64,000 nt of DNA, taken from assembly GCF_009818105.1 (NCBI RefSeq), contig NZ_CP046564.1, positions 2,542,001 through 2,606,000 on the forward strand, read 5' to 3'. The notes under the pieces were generated by a model. It saw nothing but the letters and a program-made list of their open reading frames with translations, searched no databases and was not told the origin of the DNA. The position numbers and the translations under genes were made by a program. Shown here piece after piece: positions 37,105 through 44,918 of the stretch (position 1 is its first letter; each line of letters begins with the position of its first letter). Origin of the DNA: Bacillus sp. N1-1. GTDB lineage: Bacteria > Bacillota > Bacilli > Bacillales > Guptibacillaceae.

Positions 37105-38022
37105 TTAAGTAGTCAGCTTTTGAATTTTATCTTTGATCCAAACATCCCATTCCTCTTTGCTATTTCCAACGAAAAAGGAGTCATAGGCCTGTCTCTTTTC
37201 ACCACGTAAATGCCCAATGGCCACCCCACCTACACCGATTGTTAAACCTGAGAAACGCTGATCAAGGCGATCAACGAGGTCAAGGCATCTTGGTAAGTTT
37301 GCCATTAACGTACATGATAAAAATAACATTTTCGGATCTGTATCTTCCACAACCGTCTCAATATCATCCTCAGGTATGCTTGATCCTAGATAAATGACTT
37401 CAAACCCTTTTCTCCTTAAGTAAAGAGTGAAAATCAACAAACCAAGTTCATGGTATTCTCCTGACGAGCAAACCGCCATCACTTTCGGAAGATAACCATC
37501 AACAGGAAGAGTGTGAAATATCATCCCAATTCTTGATCGTAGAAAAGCACTTGTAAAATGTTCATGTGCAATCGTAATTTTTTCATTTTCCCAAAGATCT
37601 CCTACCCTAACTAATAGCTGGGCAAGGATGTCATGTACTACCTTATCAATGCTAAACACTGAAAACGCCTGATTCAATAAATCCTGAGCTTTATTCTCGT
37701 CGAAAGCAAGTAGCGCTTCTAATATTTCATCAGCTAGTATATGAGCTCGATCTCTTTCCATGTCAATTCCCATACTATCTGTATCTGTTGAATCATTCCC
37801 ATTTTCAAGCAATTCTACAGCTTGACTAATTGTAAAACCTTGCTCTGTTTTTTGGACAAGCCATTTTAAGATAGACATATGTTCTTCCGAATAAAGACGA
37901 TGACCTGCCTCATTTCTTATCGGAGAAATAATATTATAACGCCTTTCCCATGCCCTTAAGGTCCCAGGTTGTATTCCTAATTTCTTCGAGACCGCTTTTA
38001 TATTATACTTACCTGCAGACAT
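37105..38022 (-). CDS. CarH/LitR-like MerR regulator with B12-binding domain
   Basis: 305 residues. The N-terminal MerR helix-turn-helix (YNIKAVSKKLGIQPGTLRAW) spans about residues 6-75. A helical B12 lid follows with the Trp-x9-Glu-His motif (Trp144, Glu154, His155), then a cobalamin-binding domain with ExHxxG (Glu189, His191, Gly194). Both motifs are those of AdoCbl-using CarH light sensors, so light-responsive repression is likely. Start is the ATG at 38022 after AGAGGGG; the frame from 38103 would translate its own promoter. No carotenoid genes are adjacent. It is inserted between mecB and ypbG relative to B. subtilis. Confidence 0.88.
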   Translation of the reverse strand: MSAGKYNIKAVSKKLGIQPGTLRAWERRYNIISPIRNEAGHRLYSEEHMSILKWLVQKTEQGFTISQAVELLENGNDSTDTDSMGIDMERDRAHILADEILEALLAFDENKAQDLLNQAFSVFSIDKVVHDILAQLLVRVGDLWENEKITIAHEHFTSAFLRSRIGMIFHTLPVDGYLPKVMAVCSSGEYHELGLLIFTLYLRRKGFEVIYLGSSIPEDDIETVVEDTDPKMLFLSCTLMANLPRCLDLVDRLDQRFSGLTIGVGGVAIGHLRGEKRQAYDSFFVGNSKEEWDVWIKDKIQKLTT

Positions 38023-38055
38023 CGTCATCTTCCCCTCTAGTACAGCCCTTATCAC

Positions 38056-38099
38056 ACCTAGTATAAGGGGTGAATGATGTTTGTGTAAACTTTGTATAA
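38056..38099 (-). promoter_or_regulatory. Four 11-bp operator-like units overlapping the carH-like promoter
   Basis: Consecutive 11-mers on the minus strand: TTATACAAAGT, TTACACAAACA, TCATTCACCCC, TTATACTAGGT. Units 1 and 4 share 9 of 11 bases, 1 and 2 share 8 of 11; unit 3 is weak. They cover a promoter with TTTACA (38089-38084), 18 nt, TATACT (38065-38060). CarH tetramers are known to bind tandem 11-bp repeats, so self-repression is predicted. Confidence 0.65.
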
Positions 38100-38121
38100 G
38101 CAAATCGCTACTTTTTTGTAT

Positions 38122-38880
38122 TTATTTCCTTTTTAATATAAAAATATGTGATTCTGCAGGAGCCATCAGTCTTAAAGGTAACGTTGTCGTACCATACCCA
38201 TTACTAATGACAACCGTCGTTCCTTTAACTTTTTTAATGCCACCTTTTTCTCGAATTCCCCAACCAAATAAACGAATTTGTCCTCCATGAGTGTGACCAG
38301 AAAGAATAAGTTGTATTCCACTATTGTCAGGCCAGTTCTGCTTAATATCAGGGTTATGGCTGATCAGTATTTTTGTTTTTTCGGTGGCTTCTTTAACTGC
38401 ATCCTCTAGTGAGTCATTTTCTGTTGAAAGATCGTCAATCCCCATTAAACTTATTCCCTCGTCACCATTGTTAAGGTTTATTGCTCGATTTTTAAGGATG
38501 ATAATATCTTCATCCATTAACAGCTTTTCAAGTTTTACGGGGTCTTCTTCGTAATCATTATTTCCCCATACAAAGTAACAAGGTGCTATTGCCCTTAGAG
38601 ATTTTAAATTATAGCGAACTTTCTCAAAAGAAACCCCTTTTTCCATAACATCTCCACCAATAACGATAATGTCAACCTGATGTCTTACTTTTTCTAATAC
38701 TTTGTTTGATATATATCGATTATGAGTATCCGAAATAAAAAAGATTCGATATGAATCGAAACTTTCTGGTAAATTTTCGACATCAATCTCTTTCGTAACG
38801 ACTCTGTTAAGATGTGCTTCAATCCACATATAGATTAGTAGCACTATTCCAATTAAAACAAGGCCAACAAAATAAATCAT
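38122..38880 (-). CDS. ypbG: YpbG-like membrane-anchored metallophosphoesterase
   Basis: Calcineurin-like phosphoesterase of 252 residues. One N-terminal membrane segment (residues 2-20), then the full metal set: SDTHN, GGDVMEKG, GNND, SHNPD and GHTHGGQ. The substrate is unknown. It overlaps the preceding four-helix membrane protein gene by ATGA, implying coupled translation. It is in the ypb cluster as in B. subtilis. Confidence 0.87.
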   Translation of the reverse strand: MIYFVGLVLIGIVLLIYMWIEAHLNRVVTKEIDVENLPESFDSYRIFFISDTHNRYISNKVLEKVRHQVDIIVIGGDVMEKGVSFEKVRYNLKSLRAIAPCYFVWGNNDYEEDPVKLEKLLMDEDIIILKNRAINLNNGDEGISLMGIDDLSTENDSLEDAVKEATEKTKILISHNPDIKQNWPDNSGIQLILSGHTHGGQIRLFGWGIREKGGIKKVKGTTVVISNGYGTTTLPLRLMAPAESHIFILKRK

Positions 38881-39275
38881 GTATCATTACTCCTCTGAAA
38901 GCGTTTCAATTCTCTTGCCGCTCTTATATTAGCAGTTAAAACTCCGTAACTAAATGCCATCACAAGTGAAGCAAGTGACAACCATTTATTCGTTTCAAAT
39001 AATACCCAATAAGCAACAATTAATAAACTTCCTTCTATCAACAAAGTAATCAAGTGAGCTTTATTATTAATCCCTAATGCAAGAAACCCCTCCACATGCT
39101 CTCTAATAACGCGAGCTACAAAAAGAAAACCAAACAAAAAACAAAGCGCTCCAAAACCATAACGCCCGCTGTTTAGCATGAGGTCTGTGAATGTCATGCT
39201 TTTAAAATTTAAATTACTTTCAGCTATAAACAACAAGCAAAAAATCGCTACAATTCTTATTATTAGAAGCGGCAT
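38877..39275 (-). CDS. Unknown four-helix membrane protein
   Basis: Not recognised. 132 residues with four hydrophobic segments (about 2-18, 40-58, 78-95 and 100-118) and a basic C-terminus (RAARELKRFQRSN). The start is the ATG at 39275 after a run of G residues. That run is the 3' arm of a long hairpin, so its ribosome site may be masked. It overlaps ypbG by 4 nt, so the two products probably act together at the membrane. Confidence 0.7.
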   Translation of the reverse strand: MPLLIIRIVAIFCLLFIAESNLNFKSMTFTDLMLNSGRYGFGALCFLFGFLFVARVIREHVEGFLALGINNKAHLITLLIEGSLLIVAYWVLFETNKWLSLASLVMAFSYGVLTANIRAARELKRFQRSNDT

Positions 39276-39280
39276 AGTAA

Positions 39281-39315
39281 AACCCCCCACTCTAACATAT
39301 GTAAGAGTAGGAGGC
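39281..39315 (-). promoter_or_regulatory. Long hairpin that pairs the ribosome site of the next gene
   Basis: On the minus strand CCTCCTACTCTTAC pairs with GTTAGAGTGGGGGG: 13 of 14 pairs, counting G-U, around a four-base ATAT loop, followed by TTTT and the ATG at 39275. It may be the terminator of the CBS gene, but the GGGGGG arm is also the only ribosome site of the following gene. Confidence 0.65.
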
Positions 39316-39333
39316 TTTATGGGTACTATTCAC

Positions 39334-39969
39334 TCATACTTCTTTTATATCAAGAACTTTAAATCCATTCTGTTCAAGTTTTGCAATGAATTGATCAATA
39401 TTTTCCTTTTTCTCAATCTTCATTACAATTCTCCTGACATTCTGGTTAGACTCATCGAATGTGGACAGCGAAATAATATTTTCATGAAAACTTTTTGCGA
39501 TTTTAGCAAGCCTTGCAATTCTACCTTCTGTCTCTGAAGATGCAAAAGCGATTCTTATGCCCGGCTTACGCATGCCAAATGCACTCTGAAATTGATCAAG
39601 TATATCAGATCGCGTAATGATGCCAATAAAATGCTCATTTTGATCGACGACTGCTATGAGAGGAGCATTCTTTGCTAAAAGAAGAGTATTCTCAAACACT
39701 TCTTCTTGATCAACTGTCACATCTTTTTGGTAGGCAATTTCACCTGCATTTGTTTCCGACAAGAATTTTTCTTTATCTGTCATATCACTTTTGAAAAAAG
39801 CTTTATAAATACGATTAAACGTTACAATTCCAACGTATTTTGTTCCTTTAACAACCGGTACACCATCGATTTCTCGTTCCTTTAATAATGTGAGTGTTTC
39901 ATCCAACTTTGTGTCATCATTCACATAAACAGTTTCTCGAATTGGTTTCATTGCGCTTCGTACGTACAT
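39334..39969 (-). CDS. CBS-pair and ACT-domain protein (AcuB-like layout)
   Basis: Protein of 211 residues with two CBS motifs (about 1-60 and 72-128, the second with HFIGIITRSDIL) and an ACT-like domain from about 138 (GIRIAFASSETEGRIARLAKI). The same layout occurs in B. subtilis AcuB, but the sequence is distant; the ligand is unknown and likely a nucleotide plus a small metabolite. The ATG at 39969 follows AGAGGTG; the GTG three codons earlier is in that site. Confidence 0.75.
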   Translation of the reverse strand: MYVRSAMKPIRETVYVNDDTKLDETLTLLKEREIDGVPVVKGTKYVGIVTFNRIYKAFFKSDMTDKEKFLSETNAGEIAYQKDVTVDQEEVFENTLLLAKNAPLIAVVDQNEHFIGIITRSDILDQFQSAFGMRKPGIRIAFASSETEGRIARLAKIAKSFHENIISLSTFDESNQNVRRIVMKIEKKENIDQFIAKLEQNGFKVLDIKEV

Positions 39970-40095
39970 GGCTATCACCTCTTTGTAAGATCACTACTCT
40001 TAATTAATACCACATTTCTAAGATAATATCCTTCTAAAATGAAAATTAATGATGAAATGAATCGTTTTCTTCCGTAAATTGGGCTTTTAAATTTC

Positions 40096-40124
40096 TTGAA
40101 GATTCAGTCTTTTTGAGGTAAGAT
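40096..40124 (+). promoter_or_regulatory. Candidate promoter of the small gene at 40181
   Basis: TTGAAG at 40096-40101, 17 nt, TAAGAT at 40119-40124; about 57 nt before the ATG. Confidence 0.5.
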
Positions 40125-40180
40125 TAAATCATAACAAGATCACTTTGGAACGCACACAACAAAACGGAGATGATGGCTCA

Positions 40181-40396
40181 ATGATTAATAAACTTAAAAC
40201 CAAATCACTGTTAGGGAATGAAGACTTGGATTTCAACCGTCGATTGGGTATGCCCGTCGAAGTTTTCTGCCCAAAACTGAAAGATACTGTCGCCTTCGGA
40301 AAGATTGAGATGTTCGATGAAGATGAACTTTCTATAAACGGAAACAACTTCCAAATTGAACAGTACCTATTCTTTGGTTGTCCTGAGCAAAGGTAA
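40181..40396 (+). CDS. Unknown small acidic protein
   Basis: Not recognised. 71 residues, no membrane segment, two cysteines (VFCPKL and FFGCPEQR), an acidic middle. The start is the ATG at 40181 with GGAGATGATGG upstream. It lies on the plus strand and ends 4 nt from the end of the convergent ypbF, with no visible terminator between. Codon use looks like its neighbours. Confidence 0.6.
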   Translation: MINKLKTKSLLGNEDLDFNRRLGMPVEVFCPKLKDTVAFGKIEMFDEDELSINGNNFQIEQYLFFGCPEQR

Positions 40397-40400
40397 CAGT

Positions 40401-40850
40401 TTATTTATAATAAAGATTAATGTCGTATTCCTTTTTTAAATATTTAAACACAACATGACGACTTTCCCATTGTTTTTGACCTTCAAATATTTCATCACTT
40501 CGATCTAATATCTCCTGTCTTAAGGACTCAAATTCATCCTCAGCTTTCTTGCTTTTTTTAGAAAACTTCCTTAATTGAAAGTAAGTAACAATACTACTAA
40601 TAACCAATATTAGCAGCATAGGAACCGAACTAAAAGTAAGTTCATTAACAAAAAAAGATGTGCTATTTTCTAGCTCATACCAAAAAAAACACCCCATGCT
40701 TACTAATAAAAACGCAAGAATATATCCGTAAGACTGTGATTTTGCTTTATACTGCTTTTCAACATTCTTTCGTTCCACTAATTCTTGCAACAGAACGATC
40801 GTTACTTTCGACTGTGGTTGTGGAAGGTTCCACTCTTTTAATGCGTCCAC
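40401..40850 (-). CDS. ypbF: YpbF-like membrane protein (DUF2663 type)
   Basis: Protein of 149 residues: a helical N-terminus, two membrane segments (about 47-64 and 76-93), and a charged coiled C-terminal region ending VVFKYLKKEYDINLYYK. The layout and gene position fit B. subtilis YpbF. Function unknown. GTG start with GGGGGGAT upstream. Confidence 0.75.
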   Translation of the reverse strand: MDALKEWNLPQPQSKVTIVLLQELVERKNVEKQYKAKSQSYGYILAFLLVSMGCFFWYELENSTSFFVNELTFSSVPMLLILVISSIVTYFQLRKFSKKSKKAEDEFESLRQEILDRSDEIFEGQKQWESRHVVFKYLKKEYDINLYYK

Positions 40851-40939
40851 TTTATCCCCCCCTTTTGTTGAAACTAGTTTATGCAGGAGCTTAGTTTGTT
40901 ACGACAGGGGGGAATAAATCAATTTAAACTATAGCGATT

Positions 40940-41125
40940 TTATAGAAAATATGAATACAACAGGAATAGAGAAACCATCCCAATAAACAGTAGTGCGAGT
41001 ACTCGAATTAATGTGAAAGAAGGAATTTCTTTTTCTTCATTTCCCTTTCGACTCGACTGCTTTTTTTTCGTGCTTTTATTTCGATGGTATTCCTTCCTAG
41101 AAGGTAGTGGACTTTCGCTTTTCAT
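40940..41125 (-). CDS. ypbE: Shortened YpbE-like membrane protein without LysM domain
   Basis: 61 residues: a basic cytoplasmic region (SRKEYHRNKSTKKKQSSRKG) and one C-terminal membrane segment (LIRVLALLFIGMVSLFLLYS). B. subtilis YpbE at this locus has a similar start and membrane segment but continues into a LysM domain, about 240 residues in all. Here a stop follows the membrane segment directly. No LysM remnant is seen in the 90 nt downstream. Assignment rests on position and N-terminal layout. ATG at 41125 after AAAGGTGAG. Confidence 0.55.
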   Translation of the reverse strand: MKSESPLPSRKEYHRNKSTKKKQSSRKGNEEKEIPSFTLIRVLALLFIGMVSLFLLYSYFL

Positions 41126-41148
41126 TAAACTCACCTTTCATGATGTGA

Positions 41149-41727
41149 TCATATTCGTGCTTTCTGCTTTATGAGACAGGCCATAACAAAATCGATTAAA
41201 AAATGAGCTGTGATTGTTGTCATTAGGTTATCCGTCACTTCATACAAAACACCGATTAAAAAACTAATCAAAACGACGGAACTAAATAAGACAGGTTTAG
41301 AAAGATACCGGACATGTATGAGCGCAAATAACAAACTTGAAAGGACTAAACCGAAACTTGTTTGGATAACACCTCTAAACAACAGCTCTTCACTAAATGA
41401 AATGATAGCACACAAAAAGAAAATATGAGAAATTGAAAGACGAGAAAAAATCCGCTCATTAATTCCTCCATCATCCAACATCTCTTGAGGTAGAGTCTTC
41501 ATAAGAATGAGGTCAATACCAATCACAAGGAATGCTGTGCCTCCACCTAAAATGATTATCTCCGTCCAAGTAAAATTGATTAAATCTGCGAAAAACCACA
41601 TATCTTGAAACAAAAATAAACTAATAATACCTGCTAGAATAACCAATATAATCTGAGTTAAATAAACATTCAATAATAGTTCTCGATCTGTTAACTGTTT
41701 TACTGCTTCAGCCTGTCGATTTCTCAC
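41149..41727 (-). CDS. ypbD: CPBP-family intramembrane metalloprotease (YpbD)
   Basis: Multi-pass protein of 192 residues with the CAAX protease/abortive-infection motifs: EELLFRG (EExxxR) near residue 113, FALIH near 134 and HFLIDF near 178. The substrate is unknown. GTG start with AAGGAGG upstream, overlapping the recQ 3' end by 20 nt, so translation is coupled. Confidence 0.87.
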   Translation of the reverse strand: MRNRQAEAVKQLTDRELLLNVYLTQIILVILAGIISLFLFQDMWFFADLINFTWTEIIILGGGTAFLVIGIDLILMKTLPQEMLDDGGINERIFSRLSISHIFFLCAIISFSEELLFRGVIQTSFGLVLSSLLFALIHVRYLSKPVLFSSVVLISFLIGVLYEVTDNLMTTITAHFLIDFVMACLIKQKARI

Positions 41728-43246
41728 CGTGATCCTCCTTGCTTACGGTAAGCATCCGCTTCAATTCAGCTTCCCAATCAAATGCATATTGGTCGGAAAC
41801 GTTGATTTGATCACTACTTCCTTTATATTCTTGAAGGTTTAGCCCACAATAATCACAGCACGGTTCAATGATATGATTAGGTTCTCCAAACCTTTCTAAT
41901 AAACCTTTTCTTCTACACCGTTTTTCTTCTAGCCAGCTTTTAAATCGAAACCATTTTAGAAGCTTTGCTTTTCTATGTCGTTCTATTGCTGTTAGAATTC
42001 TTGCTAAATTAATATCGACATCAAAAGATTGGATCACTCTTTCTTTGATTACGCCTATTCCCTCTAACTGATGAAGCAAGTAGCGCCATGCTGTCTCAGT
42101 GTAGCCAAATCGATCTCCTTCACGTTCGAGCTGATAACTAGAGTAAACTGTTCCTTCTCTCTCAAAAAAGTCGAGTAACACTTCTTTCACTTCATGTTCT
42201 TTTGGAAGCTCCGAATCAATAAAGGAAAGTGGTAAAAACTCGTCTTCTTCTGTGTATAAGTGAATGGCGATGGATGGTAATTGGTCCCTTCCCGCTCTCC
42301 CAATTTCTTGCAAATAGCTTTCAATTGTAGATGGTGGGTGAAAATGAATCACAAAGCGAATATTACTTTTGTTAATCCCCATCCCAAAAGCATTCGTTGA
42401 ACAAATAATCGATAGCTCATCATTGAGAAACTGTTGTTGAATCAAGAGACGATCCTCCTGTTCCATTCCCGCATGATACGATGCACAATCTCTACCTTCA
42501 CGACTCAATGCTTTCGCTAGTTTATCTGCCCAACTTCGACTTGAGAAATAAATTATACCTGGACCTTTCAGTTCAAGTGCGTATTCCTTAACCGCCTCGA
42601 TTTTAGTTTCAAGAGAGGGGAGTTTTTCTAGCTTAATCGCTATATTAGGTCGGTCCACGCTATGTACATGGATGGCGGGGTCGCTCATATTTAATTGGCG
42701 AAGAATATCACGACGAACATCTTCAGTAGCTGTTGCAGTAAGAGCAAGGAGTGGCGGATGACCAAACGCTTCACGTATAGCTCCAAGCTTCAGATAATCC
42801 GTTCTAAAATCATGGCCCCATTGAGAAATGCAGTGAGCTTCATCTATAACCATTAATCCAATATCTAATTTTTTTAAAGCTTGATATACAAATTTATTTT
42901 GTAGAATTTCTGGGGATACATAGATAAAGGAAAAAGTTGATAAATTCTTTAAAATGCCTTTTCGCTTTTCAAAATCCAGAAATCCGTTTAACGCAATGAC
43001 TCGTTTTTCACCTTGTGCTTTTAATTGCTGGACTTGATCCTCCATTAACGACACTAATGGGGATACGATAAGAATTGGAGAAATCCCCGCATATAATGGA
43101 AGTTGATAGCATAGGGATTTCCCGGCTCCAGTAGGGAGCATGGCGAAAACGTCTCTATTATTGAGTACATCAGTAATAATTTCTTCCTGACCATAGCGAA
43201 ATTCGCGGTAGCCAAAGTGCTGATATAATAAGTCTGATAACGACAT
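41708..43246 (-). CDS. recQ: RecQ-family ATP-dependent DNA helicase
   Basis: Short RecQ of 512 residues without an HRDC domain, like B. subtilis YpbC (RecQ). Walker A TGAGKS near residue 43, DEAH box VIDEAHCISQWGHDFR near 138, helicase motif VI QEIGRAGRDQLPS near 320, and the RecQ zinc cluster (CRRKG...CCDYC) near 455-480. The ATG at 43246 overlaps the ypbB stop (TAATG). It is co-transcribed with ypbB and ypbD. Confidence 0.94.
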   Translation of the reverse strand: MSLSDLLYQHFGYREFRYGQEEIITDVLNNRDVFAMLPTGAGKSLCYQLPLYAGISPILIVSPLVSLMEDQVQQLKAQGEKRVIALNGFLDFEKRKGILKNLSTFSFIYVSPEILQNKFVYQALKKLDIGLMVIDEAHCISQWGHDFRTDYLKLGAIREAFGHPPLLALTATATEDVRRDILRQLNMSDPAIHVHSVDRPNIAIKLEKLPSLETKIEAVKEYALELKGPGIIYFSSRSWADKLAKALSREGRDCASYHAGMEQEDRLLIQQQFLNDELSIICSTNAFGMGINKSNIRFVIHFHPPSTIESYLQEIGRAGRDQLPSIAIHLYTEEDEFLPLSFIDSELPKEHEVKEVLLDFFEREGTVYSSYQLEREGDRFGYTETAWRYLLHQLEGIGVIKERVIQSFDVDINLARILTAIERHRKAKLLKWFRFKSWLEEKRCRRKGLLERFGEPNHIIEPCCDYCGLNLQEYKGSSDQINVSDQYAFDWEAELKRMLTVSKEDHGEKSTG

Positions 43247-44295
43247 TAAATCCCTTCTTTGCAAAGAGTTAATCGAATTTCAAAATAGGAATATTGATCG
43301 TTCACATAGTCCTTAATTAATTTTAATCGCTGACTGTTGATTTCCTTACTAGCTAACCTGATTTCTAATTGTGCCTTTGGATCCACAAATGGATTTATTG
43401 AGAATTCCGGAACATTTATCGCAATCTCGACTAGGTGATCCTCAATTGTACTCCGCTTGAGCCTTCGAGTATGAGCAATTTGTTCAATCGTCATTCCGTC
43501 TTCAAGAAGCTTAAAAGTTTGCTTTGTTGATAAAGTTAATGGCAACTGCCCGCTTGCTCCCTCTATCATTGAAGCAAGAATCGGGTATTGCACTGAATTG
43601 TGCTGAATCTGGAAGAGTAAACCATGAATAACACCTTGAAAACAGATTATTGCTTCTTCATAACTTATCTTATGCAAATCCGCTAGTTGATGAACGGTCA
43701 ACCCCGTTCTCCCTTCGCCGCTTAGTCTCATAACAAAAAAAGAAGCATGGGGATTTGGTAGTTTTTGAAGATGCGATCGAATTTCCTGAAATAGTTCTTC
43801 TGCGAGAAGTACTCTCTTTTCTTTCTTGACTGGAAAATGCTTTTTCACCCAATTTTGTATTTCTTCATCTTTACTGATTGGGTAAAAATTCATGTTGCCA
43901 TGAATTGAATAAGAAAGGCTCTGCATGAATAAACTAAGCCGCTGCCAAAATAGTTCACTTACTTGATGGTACTGCCAACCAGATAAATAATCCGGTATTG
44001 GTTTCGTGACTAAAAAGGTACTTAAAGCCTCTTTTCCGTCTGAAGTGATTTGATATCCTTCGTTTTGATTCGATTGAATCAAGTGCGTCTCAAGTAATGT
44101 CAAAACGTGCTGTTCAAGTTTTGACCGCTTTAATTTCTTTAAAATCCCAAAGAAACTCCCTACTTTAAAAAGCTTCCCATCTTGTATGGTTTGAGAAGAT
44201 TTCTTTCCAGTTAGAAGATGGTATACGGCAGATAGTGAACGTTCTCCCTTAAACCGGTCAAAAATATATAATAGCACACCGTCGAAATATTTCAT
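43246..44295 (-). CDS. ypbB: YpbB-like helix-turn-helix protein
   Basis: 349 residues; C-terminal region near 250-310 has a helix-turn-helix segment (KLLEDGMTIEQIAHTRRLKRSTIEDHL) of the type found in YpbB and beside or fused to RecQ helicases. The start is the ATG at 44295 after TAGGTGGTGG; the frame to 44373 is unsupported. Paired with recQ by a 1-nt overlap, so it probably assists or regulates the helicase; this is inference. Confidence 0.85.
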   Translation of the reverse strand: MKYFDGVLLYIFDRFKGERSLSAVYHLLTGKKSSQTIQDGKLFKVGSFFGILKKLKRSKLEQHVLTLLETHLIQSNQNEGYQITSDGKEALSTFLVTKPIPDYLSGWQYHQVSELFWQRLSLFMQSLSYSIHGNMNFYPISKDEEIQNWVKKHFPVKKEKRVLLAEELFQEIRSHLQKLPNPHASFFVMRLSGEGRTGLTVHQLADLHKISYEEAIICFQGVIHGLLFQIQHNSVQYPILASMIEGASGQLPLTLSTKQTFKLLEDGMTIEQIAHTRRLKRSTIEDHLVEIAINVPEFSINPFVDPKAQLEIRLASKEINSQRLKLIKDYVNDQYSYFEIRLTLCKEGI

Positions 44296-44404
44296 GAATC
44301 CACCACCTATTTCCTTCTCCATTATTGTATCAAATTTTTTCATCTGTTTACTTATTTTAAAACCGGGTAACATTCATTTAGATGCTAATAAAAGGATTAA
44401 ACTA

Positions 44405-44433
44405 TTGAAAAGTCAAGGCATCACCTTTACAAT
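44405..44433 (+). promoter_or_regulatory. Sigma-A promoter of fer
   Basis: TTGAAA at 44405-44410, 17 nt, TACAAT at 44428-44433; about 78 nt before the fer ATG. Confidence 0.75.
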
Positions 44434-44507
44434 AAGATTATTAAAAACTTTCATTTACGAATAAAAGGACGATGAAAGGCATATAGAAGTATTGAATAGG
44501 AGGTTAA

Positions 44508-44759
<252 letters not shown>

Positions 44760-44769
44760 CTCCCATTAG

Positions 44770-44804
44770 AAATCCCTGGTTTTTTAAATCAGGGATTTTT
44801 TATT
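44770..44804 (+). terminator. fer terminator
   Basis: AATCCCTG, an AT-rich loop and CAGGGATT, followed by a T tract, just after fer. Confidence 0.88.
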
Positions 44805-44833
44805 ATTTTTAAAAAGAAATGTTATTGTTGAAA

Positions 44834-44862
44834 TTGACACTTTAGTGCTTTCATGGTAAAAA
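44834..44862 (+). promoter_or_regulatory. Candidate serA promoter
   Basis: A perfect TTGACA at 44834-44839, 17 nt, and TAAAAA at 44857-44862, about 55 nt before the serA start. Confidence 0.6.
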
Positions 44863-44918
44863 GTAAGGTATTGAGTTTTCTAAAAAATGAGAAGAGATAG
44901 ACAAAGGGAGTGGAGAAG

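Noticed and set aside
38023..38103. 27-residue N-terminal extension of the CarH-like protein
   Set aside because: It would translate the promoter and operator units; the AGAGGGG site points to the ATG at 38022, where MerR homology begins.
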